Shown here: positions 35,279-44,300 of the stretch, one piece after another
Position numbering within the stretch: position 1 is the first letter of the stretch
How the letters are laid out: each line of letters opens with the position of its first letter
DNA from: Gammaproteobacteria bacterium
Lineage (GTDB): Bacteria; Gemmatimonadota; Gemmatimonadetes; Longimicrobiales; Gaopeijiaceae
DNA length: 64,000 bases
Assembly: GCA_009840525.1 (NCBI GenBank)
Contig: VXNP01000070.1
Location: 24,225-88,224 of the forward strand
Direction: 5' to 3'
The notes under the pieces: generated by a model
Told to the model about the DNA's origin: nothing
Databases searched by the model: none
Seen by the model: the letters and a program-made list of their open reading frames with translations, nothing else
Program-made: the position numbers and the translations under genes

Positions 35279-36010
35279 CTACGGAGCCGGGTTGCTCAGA
35301 CCTAACGAGAGACCCAGGCGGAACGAGAGGAAGTTGGTCTCGCCCAGGCGCGGGAACATGTCGATGCCCCCTCCGGGGAGGTCCTCGATATCGACCTCGG
35401 TCAGGTACTCGGCCACCCCGTTGCGATGGTAGAAGGCCGCCATATCCAGATCCAGGAAGACCTCCCCGCGGACCAGCCTCAGGAGGATTCCGCCGCCCGC
35501 GCGCCAGGCAAGCGAGGTATCCTCGAAGTTGGTCGTCTCACCGAAGCCGTCCTCGTCGTGCTCGTCCACGCCCTTGAGGTACGAGTGCGTGTAGAAATGG
35601 GCGAGCCCGACATTGCCTGCCACGTAGGGCCTCGCCGGTCCGCCCGGCAATACCCACTCCGGGCCGAGACTGAACAGCAGGATGTCGTTCGCCGTCACCA
35701 CGTCCAGTTGGATCCGGCATCCCACGGTCACGCTGAAGCACGCGGGCTGGGTATTGGACCCATAGCGGATGAAGCCGAAATCGGCGCGCAAGCCGAATCC
35801 CCCGCCCCCGGAAGGGTTGTAGCGGACGTTCACACCCAGGCCCGGCGCCGTCCCCACGGCCTCGGCGAACGCTCCCTGCGGCTCGCTGATGATTCCGCCG
35901 AGGCCCAGGAACCATTGCGGGGCGGGCTCTTCGAACACCTGCGCGCGCACGTGCCCGGTCAGGGCGAGGACCGCCGCGAGCTGCACCAGAACGAAACGCA
36001 TGCCGCGCAT
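35279..36010 (-). CDS. Small outer-membrane beta-barrel protein, unknown function
   Basis: A 243-residue exported protein. ATG 36010 has GGAGGT six bases upstream and gives MRGMRFVLVQLAAVLALTGHVRAQ, a clean signal peptide. The mature part has alternating strands (FGLRADFGFIRYG, ILLFSLGPEWVLPG, RPYVAGNVGLAHFYTHSYL, SLAWRAGGGILLRLV, FLSFRLGLSLGL), consistent with an OmpW/OmpA-like 8-strand barrel. It ends in Pro-Ala-Pro rather than an aromatic residue. Cys pair in ACFSVTVGCRI may be bridged. It sits between pntB and comM with gaps over 100 bases each way. Confidence 0.75.
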   Translation of the reverse strand: MRGMRFVLVQLAAVLALTGHVRAQVFEEPAPQWFLGLGGIISEPQGAFAEAVGTAPGLGVNVRYNPSGGGGFGLRADFGFIRYGSNTQPACFSVTVGCRIQLDVVTANDILLFSLGPEWVLPGGPARPYVAGNVGLAHFYTHSYLKGVDEHDEDGFGETTNFEDTSLAWRAGGGILLRLVRGEVFLDLDMAAFYHRNGVAEYLTEVDIEDLPGGGIDMFPRLGETNFLSFRLGLSLGLSNPAP

Positions 36011-36119
36011 CTTCACACCTCCGCGCATCAGGGACCGGCGCCCCGCCGGGGATCGTCCCGGGAGGGTTCCGGGAAACCTCCTTGCAGAAGTCGTGCCGGA
36101 AGAGCGGCAGCCGCGTGCG

Positions 36120-37505
36120 TCAGACCTCCTTGGTCTCGCGCACCAGGTCAACCATCGAACCCTTGGCGTCGCCGAAGAACATCATCGTCCGGTCGAGATA
36201 GAAGAGCGGGTTGTCGATCCCGGCGAAGCCCGGGCTGAGACTCCTCTTCATGACGATGACGTTGCGCGCCCGGTCGACATCCAGGATGGGCATGCCGGCG
36301 ATCACGGAGGACGGATCGCGCGCGTCGGGGTTGACCACGTCGTTGGCTCCCACGATCAGTGCCACGTCGGTGGTGCTGAATTCGTCGTTGATTTCGTCCA
36401 GGTCGAAGAGCTGCGTGTAGGGCACGTCGGCTTCCGCAAGCAGCACGTTCATGTGCCCGGGCATGCGCCCCGCCACCGGATGAATGGCGAATTTGACGGT
36501 GACGCCGCGCTCCTGAAGCAGGTCCGAGAGCTTGCGGATGTCGTGCTGCGCCTGAGCCACCGCGAGGCCGTAGCCGGGGACCACGATCACCGACTGGGCG
36601 TACGCGAGCACCATGGCTGCCTGTTCGGCGTCCACGTCCCGCACGGTCTTTCCTTCTCCGGGAGTGATTCTGCCGCCGGTCGAATCAGCAGCGCCGAAGG
36701 CGCCGAAGGCGACGTTGGCCAGCGACCGGTTCATCGCCTTGCACATGAGGTTGGTGAGGATCAGCCCGGCGGCGCCCACAAGCGCCCCCGAGATGATCAG
36801 GATCATGTTGCCGAGCACGAAGCCGGCCGCCGAAGCGGCCAGTCCCGAGTACGAGTTCAGGAGCGAGATCACCACCGGCATGTCGGCGCCGCCGATGGGG
36901 GTGACCAGCAGGATCCCCAGCACGAGGGCGAGCCCGGTCAGCACCAGATACATGGTCACCGTCGCCCCACCCGTCACCTGCGTCGCGGCGATGACCAGAA
37001 TCGCGACAAAGAGTACGGCGTTCAGGGTTCTGGAGAAGGGGAACGTGAGCGGGGCCCCGGATATGAAGCGCTGCAGCTTGCCGAAGGCGATGAAGCTGCC
37101 GGAGAGCGTCACCGTCCCGATCAGGGTGGACAGGAGAATGGTGATCCCCGCCTCCACGCCGAGGTCCCCCCCGCCCAGCCGGAAGAACTCGGCCGCCGCC
37201 ACGACTCCGGAGGCACCGCCGCCGAGGCCGTTGAAGATCCCCACCAGTTGCGGCATGTCGGTCATCTTGACCGTGCGCGCCGCGACCGCACCGATAAGCG
37301 ACCCTAGGATGATCCCCAGGGCGATGAGCTGCCAGTTGAGGATCTCCTGCTCGACCAGGGTCGCGACGATGGCGATGAGCATGGCGAGTGCGGCCATGCG
37401 GTTGCCCTGCCGGGCGGTGGCGGGAGAGCCCAGCCGCTTGAGCCCGAACACGAAGAGGGTCGCGGAAAGAAGGTAGACGAGTTGCAGCAGGGTATCGGGG
37501 TTCAC
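36120..37505 (-). CDS. pntB: NAD(P) transhydrogenase subunit beta
   Basis: Membrane plus NADP(H)-binding subunit of the proton-translocating transhydrogenase, which makes NADPH from NADH using proton-motive force. At 461 residues it has eight to nine TM helices (1-265) and the C-terminal domain III with the dinucleotide motif VPGYGLAVAQAQH, AIHPVAGRMPGHMNVLLAEA and VIVMKRSLSPGFAGIDNPLFY. It follows pntAB by 85 bases. Confidence 0.96.
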   Translation of the reverse strand: MNPDTLLQLVYLLSATLFVFGLKRLGSPATARQGNRMAALAMLIAIVATLVEQEILNWQLIALGIILGSLIGAVAARTVKMTDMPQLVGIFNGLGGGASGVVAAAEFFRLGGGDLGVEAGITILLSTLIGTVTLSGSFIAFGKLQRFISGAPLTFPFSRTLNAVLFVAILVIAATQVTGGATVTMYLVLTGLALVLGILLVTPIGGADMPVVISLLNSYSGLAASAAGFVLGNMILIISGALVGAAGLILTNLMCKAMNRSLANVAFGAFGAADSTGGRITPGEGKTVRDVDAEQAAMVLAYAQSVIVVPGYGLAVAQAQHDIRKLSDLLQERGVTVKFAIHPVAGRMPGHMNVLLAEADVPYTQLFDLDEINDEFSTTDVALIVGANDVVNPDARDPSSVIAGMPILDVDRARNVIVMKRSLSPGFAGIDNPLFYLDRTMMFFGDAKGSMVDLVRETKEV

Positions 37506-37590
37506 CGTGACTCCTCGGAAATCCGGGTATGCATGGGAGTTTGCCGGGTGGCGGGCGCGCAGGACCCGCCCGGGCGGTCAGGGCCCGACG

Positions 37591-37878
37591 CTACTTCTTC
37601 TGACCGGGCTTGAACATCTCGAGCATGCGGTCGGTGACCATGAAGCCGCCGACCACGTTGACCATCGCCATGACGATCGCTGCCACGCCGAGCACCTGCC
37701 CGGTGGTTTCGCCCGCCTGGGCGGCCACCACCAGGGCGCCGATCACGGCGATGCCGGAGATCGCGTTGGCTCCCGACATGAGCGGCGTGTGCAGCGTCGG
37801 GGGCACCTTGGTGATGACTTCGAATCCGACCATCACGGCCAGAACGAACACGTAGAGACCGATCATCAACTCACCCAT
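37591..37878 (-). CDS. pntAB: NAD(P) transhydrogenase subunit alpha, membrane part
   Basis: The separate transmembrane portion of the alpha subunit, as in Rhodospirillum-type three-polypeptide transhydrogenases. From ATG 37878 (GGAG six bases upstream) it is 95 residues: MGELMIGLYVFVLAVMVGFEV, then VPPTLHTPLMSGANAISGI, the conserved proton-channel segment, and a third helix ending VTDRMLEMFKPGQKK. The longer frame to 37962 is leader. It is 23 bases after pntAA. Confidence 0.94.
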   Translation of the reverse strand: MGELMIGLYVFVLAVMVGFEVITKVPPTLHTPLMSGANAISGIAVIGALVVAAQAGETTGQVLGVAAIVMAMVNVVGGFMVTDRMLEMFKPGQKK

Positions 37879-37901
37879 GGGTTCTCCGCTGGGTTGGGGG
37901 G

Positions 37902-39050
37902 TCAACTCGACATGCGCTCCAGAGTGCGGGCGTGCACGACCTCGCCGTCGTGCGTCACGCACGAACCGGAGACCACCTCGTCGTCGAAGTCGAGCTTGAG
38001 TTCCCCGTCCTCGACGATGTCCTGGAGAAAGGAGGTCACGTTGCGCGCATACATCTGGCTGGCGTGCGTGGGCAGTTCGCTGGGAAGGTTGTCGGGGGCG
38101 GTGATGATCACCCCGTCGTGGACCACCACCTTTCCGTGCTCGCTCAACTCACAGTTTCCGCCGGATTCGCCGGCGAGGTCGATGATGACCGACCCGGGAC
38201 GCATGGTCGCAACCATGGCCGAGGTGATGAGCACGGGCGCCCGCGCACCGGGGATGTTGGCGGTGGTGATGACCGCGTCCATGTCGGGCAGCCGGCCGCC
38301 GATCAGCTCGAGCTCCTGCTGGTGCTTCTCCTCCGACAGCGCGCGCGCGTAACCGCCCTCGTCCTCCGCGGACTCGTCCAGCTCGGCCTCCAGGAACTTG
38401 GCGCCCAGGCTCTGGACCTGCTCCTTGACCGCGGGGCGGATGTCGAAGGCTTCGACCACGGCGCCCAGACGGCGAGCGGTCGCTATGGCCTGAAGCCCGG
38501 CCACGCCGGCGCCGAGAATCAGGACCTTGCCGGGGGGTATGGTGCCCGCGGCGGTCATGAACATGGGCAGGAACTTGCCCAGATGGGTCGCCGCGAGCAG
38601 CGAGGCGCGATAGCCGGCCACCGTGGCCTGCGACGAGAGGGCATCCATCTTCTGGGCCCGGGTGATGCGGGGCACCTGGTCCATGGCCAGCGTCGTCACG
38701 CGGGCTTCCGCCAGCCGGCGTACGAGCTGCAGGTTCGCCACCGGCGAGACGAAAGAAATCAATACGATGCCTTCCGGAAGGGCGGCGACTTCGTCGGCGC
38801 TTCCGTTGGCGCCGGTGGAAGGCGGATTGATCTTCACGACCACGTCGCTGCCTTCGAGCGCCAGGGCGGCACTCTCGCACACGGATGCGCCCGCCTCGCG
38901 GAAGGCATCGTCGAGGAAGGCGGCCTCCTCTCCCGCACCGGACTCCACCGCGACCTCGATGCCCACCTTCGCCAACGCGGCGACCTCAGCGGGAACCAGT
39001 GCCACCCGGCGCTCTCCCGCGCGGCTCTCCCGCAGTACGCAAACCCTCAT
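37902..39050 (-). CDS. pntAA: NAD(P) transhydrogenase subunit alpha, NAD-binding part
   Basis: Soluble domain I of the transhydrogenase, binding NAD(H), related to alanine dehydrogenase. ATG 39050 (GGAGAGG just upstream) gives 382 residues starting MRVCVLRESRAGERRVALVPAEV. Marks are FVSPVANLQL, AMDQVPRITRAQKMDALSSQ, the Rossmann motif LILGAGVAGLQAIATARRLGA, the mobile loop region GGYARALSEEKHQQE and ITTANIPGARAPVLIT. It is the first gene of the pnt operon, with the promoter candidate at 39177-39206 upstream. Confidence 0.95.
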   Translation of the reverse strand: MRVCVLRESRAGERRVALVPAEVAALAKVGIEVAVESGAGEEAAFLDDAFREAGASVCESAALALEGSDVVVKINPPSTGANGSADEVAALPEGIVLISFVSPVANLQLVRRLAEARVTTLAMDQVPRITRAQKMDALSSQATVAGYRASLLAATHLGKFLPMFMTAAGTIPPGKVLILGAGVAGLQAIATARRLGAVVEAFDIRPAVKEQVQSLGAKFLEAELDESAEDEGGYARALSEEKHQQELELIGGRLPDMDAVITTANIPGARAPVLITSAMVATMRPGSVIIDLAGESGGNCELSEHGKVVVHDGVIITAPDNLPSELPTHASQMYARNVTSFLQDIVEDGELKLDFDDEVVSGSCVTHDGEVVHARTLERMSS

Positions 39051-39176
39051 CCGCCTCTCCGCTGGAATGTCAGAATGTGCCCTCTTGCGGGTCCGGAGAC
39101 CCGCCCCGCCGGCGTCCCCCGGGGAAAAACCCCCCATTAGATAACGAGCGCGCGAGATGCCCGCAACGGGCGCGCG

Positions 39177-39206
39177 GATATAGCCGCAGCACGGTCTCTA
39201 TTTCAA
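39177..39206 (-). promoter_or_regulatory. Candidate sigma70-type promoter for the pnt operon
   Basis: Minus-strand TTGAAA (39206-39201) and TATATC (39182-39177) are 18 bases apart, among the best -35/-10 pairs seen in this window. The -35 box overlaps the last codons of the upstream decarboxylase gene. The leader to pntAA is about 120 bases and contains a GGGG-TTTTT-CCCC hairpin at 39133-39121. Confidence 0.5.
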
Positions 39207-40664
39207 CCGCGCCGCCTCCAGTTCGAGCCTGCGCCACGCCAGTTCCACATGCTCGCGCCGGGTGCGCAGGTTGCCGACGGAAAGGCGGAGAACGTAGCGC
39301 CCCTCGAGGATCGTGTGCGACAGGAAGACGTCTCCGGAGGCGTTGACCGCGTCGAGAATGCGCTCGTTGGCCTGGTTGGTCCGGTCGAGTCCCGTTTCGG
39401 GACCGCGGTATCGAAAGACGACCAGGCCCAGCGACGTCGAACTCATCAGTTGCCATCGGTCCGAAGCCTGCACCCACCCTGCGAACCGGCTCGCCAGGCG
39501 ACAATGTTCGCGAAGCCGGGCCGCCAGCCCGCGGCCGCCGAAGTAGCGCAGCACGAACCAGAGCTTGAGCGCGCGGAAGCTGCGGCCGAGCGCCACGCCG
39601 TAGTTCATCAGGTCACGCGCCTCGTCCGCTTCGGGGGTGCGCAGGTAGGGCGGGACCAGGGAGAACGCGTCGGCGAGAGCTTCGGGACGCCGGCAATAGA
39701 GGAGCGCACAGTCCATGGGCGTGAAAAGCCACTTGTGCGCGTTGAGCACGATGGAGTCGGCGCGCTCCCACCCGGCCAGCAACGGGCGGAGCTCCTCGAC
39801 GATCGCCGCCACGCCCGCGTACGCGGCGTCTACGTGCAGCCAGATCCCGTGCTCCTCGCAGATTTGGGCGATCTCGGGCAGGGGATCGATGCTCGCCGTC
39901 GAAGTCGTCCCGGCAACGGCCACCACCGCCACCGGACGCACCCCGGCGGCGAGGTCTTCCTCGATCGCGGCGCGCAGCGCTTCCGGCTTCATGCGATAGC
40001 CGTCATCGGCGGGGAGGTGGCGCACGCCCCTGCGGCCCAGCCCGAGCGTGACGACGGCCTTGTCGATGGAGGAGTGGACGTGCTCCGAGGCGTAGATCCG
40101 TCCCGCCGGCAGTGAATGAAGCCCCTGCTCGCCCGCTTCCGGAAAGGCCTGCGCACGAGCGGCGGCGAGGGCGTACAGGGAGTTGTGCGAAGCGGTGTCG
40201 TTGACGAATCCGAAGAAGCCCTCCGGCAGGCCGAGGAGCTGCCGGAGCCAGTCCGCCGTCAGGCCTTCCAGCTCGGTTGCAGCCGGAGACGTCCTCCAGA
40301 TCATCGCGTTGGCGTTGACCGCCGCGGCCAGCAATTCGGCGAGAATGGCCGGGGAGGAAGCCGTATTGGCGAAGTACGCCAGGAAGCCCGGTTGATTCCA
40401 GTGCGTGAGGCCCGGAACCACCCGTTCCTCGAAGTCACGCAGGATGTCCTCCAGGGGTTCGCCCCGCCGCGGAGGAGAAGGCGCCAGCGAGGCGCGCACC
40501 TCGCCCGGGCGCACACGGGCCAGAACCGGGTATCGTCCGGCCGAGCCAAGGTACTCCGAGACCCATTCGAGGATGCGCCGGCCCTGGACCAGGAATTCCT
40601 CGGGAGGCATGTCTCCCAGCTCCGCGAGAGGCGGGGCCGGAAGGCCGGCGTCGGAAGGTCGCAT
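39198..40664 (-). CDS. PLP-dependent decarboxylase, aromatic-L-amino-acid decarboxylase family
   Basis: A 488-residue group II decarboxylase. PLP-binding residues are visible: Lys311 in LNAHKWLFTP forms the Schiff base, Asp279 in LHVDAAYAG contacts the pyridine nitrogen and His197 in EHVHSSIDKAV stacks on the ring. GLTHWNQPGFLAYFANTASSPAILAE near residue 85-110 is typical. The substrate (Trp, Tyr, Phe, DOPA or another amino acid) cannot be decided from these motifs. The gene starts 5 bases after the RsbR-N-like gene, implying co-transcription, and its 3' end carries the pnt promoter candidate. Confidence 0.88.
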   Translation of the reverse strand: MRPSDAGLPAPPLAELGDMPPEEFLVQGRRILEWVSEYLGSAGRYPVLARVRPGEVRASLAPSPPRRGEPLEDILRDFEERVVPGLTHWNQPGFLAYFANTASSPAILAELLAAAVNANAMIWRTSPAATELEGLTADWLRQLLGLPEGFFGFVNDTASHNSLYALAAARAQAFPEAGEQGLHSLPAGRIYASEHVHSSIDKAVVTLGLGRRGVRHLPADDGYRMKPEALRAAIEEDLAAGVRPVAVVAVAGTTSTASIDPLPEIAQICEEHGIWLHVDAAYAGVAAIVEELRPLLAGWERADSIVLNAHKWLFTPMDCALLYCRRPEALADAFSLVPPYLRTPEADEARDLMNYGVALGRSFRALKLWFVLRYFGGRGLAARLREHCRLASRFAGWVQASDRWQLMSSTSLGLVVFRYRGPETGLDRTNQANERILDAVNASGDVFLSHTILEGRYVLRLSVGNLRTRREHVELAWRRLELEAARLK

Positions 40665-40669
40665 GGACT

Positions 40670-41257
40670 TCAGCCGCGGCCGCTTCCCACGATGTCGCGG
40701 AATTCGGTTCGGATCGCGCGGAGTTGCTCCGCGACCCGGGTGAGCAGTTCCTCCGTCACCGATTCCGGAACACCAGGACCGGCAACCAGCGCGGAGACCA
40801 GACTGTCGGTGTAGCCGACGGACGCATGCGTGACGCCCTGGTCCACGAGCCGGTTCAGGCGCAGCACCTCACGCATCCCCGGCACCACGTCCGGGGGCAT
40901 GCGCGGCTCCGCGTAGAGGACCCGGATGAGGGACACGCGAAGAACCTGAAACTCCTCGATGACCTCACCGGCCACCAACCCCCGCTCGGCCGCGAGTTCG
41001 CCGTAGAGATTCGCGGCTTCCTGCCAGACCGGCCGCACCCTGCGCCGGTACGGCCCCAGGATTTCGGGAAGGATGCTGACGAAGGTCTCGTAGAAATCGC
41101 GGAGCAGCTCGACCAGCTGTTCGGGTCGCCGTTCAAACCGCTTGGTGACCTCGGAGAGCCAGCGGGCAACGATCTTGTCGCTCCTGGCGATCACCCAGGC
41201 CTGCATTTCGACGGGGTCGAGCTGCGCGAGTGAGGGTCCCGCCCCCGGGGGCTGCAT
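40670..41257 (-). CDS. Helical sensor protein resembling the RsbR N-terminal domain (RsbRD_N-like)
   Basis: A 195-residue all-helical protein without TM segments. Long amphipathic helices (AWVIARSDKIVARWLSEV, LVELLRDFYETFVSILPEIL, EVIEEFQVLRVSLIRVLYAE) and the GELAAERGLVAGEVIEEF turn resemble the RsbRD_N sensory domain that precedes STAS in stressosome proteins or HisKA in some kinases. Here no output domain follows. ATG 41257 was chosen because conservation-like helices start there; the frame to 41629 runs antisense-like low-quality sequence through the kinase end. It has no Shine-Dalgarno sequence. It lies between the NtrY-like kinase and the decarboxylase. Confidence 0.6.
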   Translation of the reverse strand: MQPPGAGPSLAQLDPVEMQAWVIARSDKIVARWLSEVTKRFERRPEQLVELLRDFYETFVSILPEILGPYRRRVRPVWQEAANLYGELAAERGLVAGEVIEEFQVLRVSLIRVLYAEPRMPPDVVPGMREVLRLNRLVDQGVTHASVGYTDSLVSALVAGPGVPESVTEELLTRVAEQLRAIRTEFRDIVGSGRG

Positions 41258-41289
41258 GGGGGACTCGAGTATGTTCGTGGCGGAATCGC

Positions 41290-41329
41290 GGATGGGGATG
41301 ATGTGCCGGGGATCGGGGTGATGTGCAGG
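41290..41329. repeat. Two tandem 20-bp direct repeats upstream of the RsbR-N-like gene
   Basis: Units 41290-41309 and 41310-41329 agree at 17 of 20 positions; both contain GATGTGC preceded by a G-rich block. They lie 33-72 bases upstream of ATG 41257 and outside both neighbouring genes. The 20-base period is close to two DNA turns, as expected for paired regulator sites on one helix face. Confidence 0.6.
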
Positions 41330-41369
41330 CCGTGGCCGCGAACCTGGCCAACTCCGGGCCGGTCCGCAC

Positions 41370-44300
41370 TCAATCTTGCGGGTTCGACATCGTCCGTCCA
41401 GTGCCTGCGGCCGAGACCAGCGTGCGCGGCCCCGGCTCCCACGCCACGAAGCGAATGGACATCGTCGTGCCGACTTGGGGCGTGCTTTCCGCCCACACCC
41501 GGCCACCCCAGGAGCGCACCAGCTGCTGCACGATTGCGAGGCCGAGACCCGTGCCGGTGGAGCTGGTGGAGAATCTCGGTTCGAAGATGCGACCCAGGAG
41601 CTCGGGTTCGATGCCGCGGCCGTCGTCACTGACCTGAAGGCACACGCCCCGATCCTCGCCGGAGGCTCCGATGTGGACGTGGCCGCTGGGCTTGACGGCT
41701 TCCCGTGCGTTCTCGAGCAGGTTGATCAGGACTTCCTTGAACTCGGACTCCCGGGCGCGGACCGGGGGAAGGCCGGCCGGGAAGGCGGTGTCGATAACGA
41801 TTCCCTGCTCGTTGCTCTGGTAGAGCGCGAGGATCTCCTCCACCGCCACATGCAGGTGCACCCCTTCCAGGGGGAGGTCGCTCGCCTTCCTGGGGGAGCC
41901 GTAGCGTGAGAAGCTGCGGGCGATCTCGGCGAGCCGATCGATTTCCCGAAGAATCGACTCCACGTTGCGCTCGAGGATTTCCGAGAAATCGCGCCGTCGG
42001 TCCTGCCAGGCCCGACGGACGTGCTCGATGCTGAGCTTGATCGGCGTAAGGGGATTCTTGACTTCGTGGGCCACCTGACGAGCCATCTGTCCCCACGCCA
42101 CGATTCGCTCGCTGCGCAACTCGTCGGTCACGTCCTCCAGGCTGAGCACGGCCCCCCGCGGGCGACCATCGCGCGTGATGCGGCGTGCCCGCACGCGCAC
42201 CCGGCGCGAGGAGTCCCGGGAACCGGGAGCGGCCATTGCGAGTTCGGTTCCGGGCAACTCGAATTCGTGATCGGCTCCCTCGCCCCCGTCGCGGTAAAAG
42301 CGCTCCACCCAGCGCGACAGGTCGCGCGCAAGTCCCGCGGTCGCCGGCAGCGGTTCTCCCGGCCCTACCGCAGCTCCCAGCAGCGCCTGCGCCTGCGGGT
42401 TCACCAGGGTTACCGCCCCCGTCTGATCCAGCGCGATCACCCCGGTCGCCGCCTCGTCCACGATGGCCTGCGTGCGCTGCGTGGTGCGCACCAGGGCGCC
42501 GCGCGCCCGATGAAGCCGCTGCACCATTCGGTTGAACGCCAGGAAGACGGTGCCGAACTCGTCCGTGCGCGTCTCCGGCAGCCGCACCCCCAGGTTCCCC
42601 TCCCCCACTCGCTCCGACGCCAGCCGCAGGGTGCGAATGGGGTTCGCCAGCCGGCGGCCCACCAGCAGCGCCAGCCCAAGCGACAGTGCGATCCCGGTGA
42701 CGACCGCGAACGCCAGCAGCAGGATCAGATCGTTCTGCTCGAACGCCGTCGCGCCGGCATCCAGCGGGGCCGCCGAAGCCAACACCTGTCCGGTCTGAAG
42801 TCGCCGATACGCAAGCACGTATTCTCCGCCCCAGCGACGCACGTTCGCGTGCACGAGCACCGCTTCCCCGTCCTCGAGCGACCGATGGACCTGCGCGGGC
42901 AGCCAGGAGTACTGGACGCCCAGTTCGAGGAACGCCGGCCGGGAGCTTCGGATCAACTCGCCGTCCTGAAAGAGAAGGAGGACCGTGCCGGTGCTGGTGG
43001 GCAGCAGTCCCACCTGCCCCTGCAGGGCGAGGAAGTCCTCGGCGGCGTCCGCCACCGCGCGGTCCGCCAGCGCCTCGGCGGTTCGAACCACGGCCCGGTC
43101 CAGGGTCCTGGAGGCGATGGCGGCAAACGCGAAGGCAGGGACGAGAAAGAACAGGAACAGGGCGAACGTGACCTGCACCCGAAAGCTGCGGCCCGCCCCG
43201 GGACCCAGCCGCATCGGCGCGCGCGGGAGCCCCCGGCTGCTGCACCAGCCAACGCCCCACAGACCGGCCACGATCAGCAGATCGAGGAGCAGGACGAGCA
43301 CGGTTCCCGCAACGAGCACCGCCGTCCCGGGAAGTTCCACCTCGTGGTGTGCGTTGTACCATCCCTCCGGGAACAGGATGGTCTGCTCGCCCTGCCATCC
43401 CTGGGAGGTCCGCTCCCACCGCGGGGCCTCCCGCGTCGGCGACGGATCGTCCTCGTTGAGCGGCAGCAGGGTGACGGTCCCCTCGTCCGCCCGGTCCCGA
43501 CCGAAGGGCACATCCGGGAAAAAGGCCGTGCTGAAACCTCGCCGCGGGGGCACGGCGACTGTGATCACCGATCGGTCCGGCAGCACCGCGAGACCGAGGT
43601 AGTGTACATCCTCCGACTGAAGTTGCAGTACCGTGGTCCCGAGCGCAGCCTCGTCCAGATAGTCGTCCACGATCGAGGGGCGGGGATCGGAAACGCCGAT
43701 ACGCAAGGCGTCGCTGGGCAGTCCGCCGGGAGTCCAGCGGTCGATCCAGGCGGCGACCCCCTCCTGGGCGAGACCGCTCGCGCGCCAGGTGCCGTAGAGA
43801 AGTCCGGTGCCGCGGGCTCCGCTCTCGAACAGGGAGTCCGTTCTCTCGGACAAGCCCTCGAGGAGAAACTGCAGATAGGGATTGACCTGGTTCCCGAGGG
43901 TTGCAAGACGTTGCTCGGCGACTTCCCGCTGAGCTGCGACGCGCCCGCCCCAGGTGAACGGCAGCGCCGCGCTCGCGGCCAGCAGGACCGCGGCCGCCCC
44001 CGTCGCAACCGAGCCGCGCCACGTGGTGGCGGGTTGTCGGCCCAGGCCGATCAGGGCCACCGGGAGCGCCCACAGGACACCAGCCCAGGCGGGGGTGGGG
44101 GGTGAACCGAGGGACACGCTGTGCACCAGCAGGCCGAGCACCAGCGCCAGAAGCAGGCCGGCCGCGACCAGGGATGGTCTCCCCGACGCCGGCGCAGGCC
44201 GCGTGGCGAGTCGAAGCGCCAGGGTGGCCACGACGACCAGCACGGAGGTCAGTGCGCACTGATAGACGAGCCAGTAACCCGTGCCACCACCCAGTTGCGA

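Noticed and set aside
37507..38352. 281-codon plus-strand frame over the pnt genes
   Set aside because: Antisense to pntAB and pntAA, which have clear family motifs.
42021..44105. 694-codon open frame on the plus strand
   Set aside because: Antisense to the large NtrY-like kinase, which has all kinase motifs in order.
41626..44259. 877-codon second frame on the minus strand inside the NtrY-like gene
   Set aside because: Same strand but a different frame from the real kinase; Gly/Arg-rich with no motifs.
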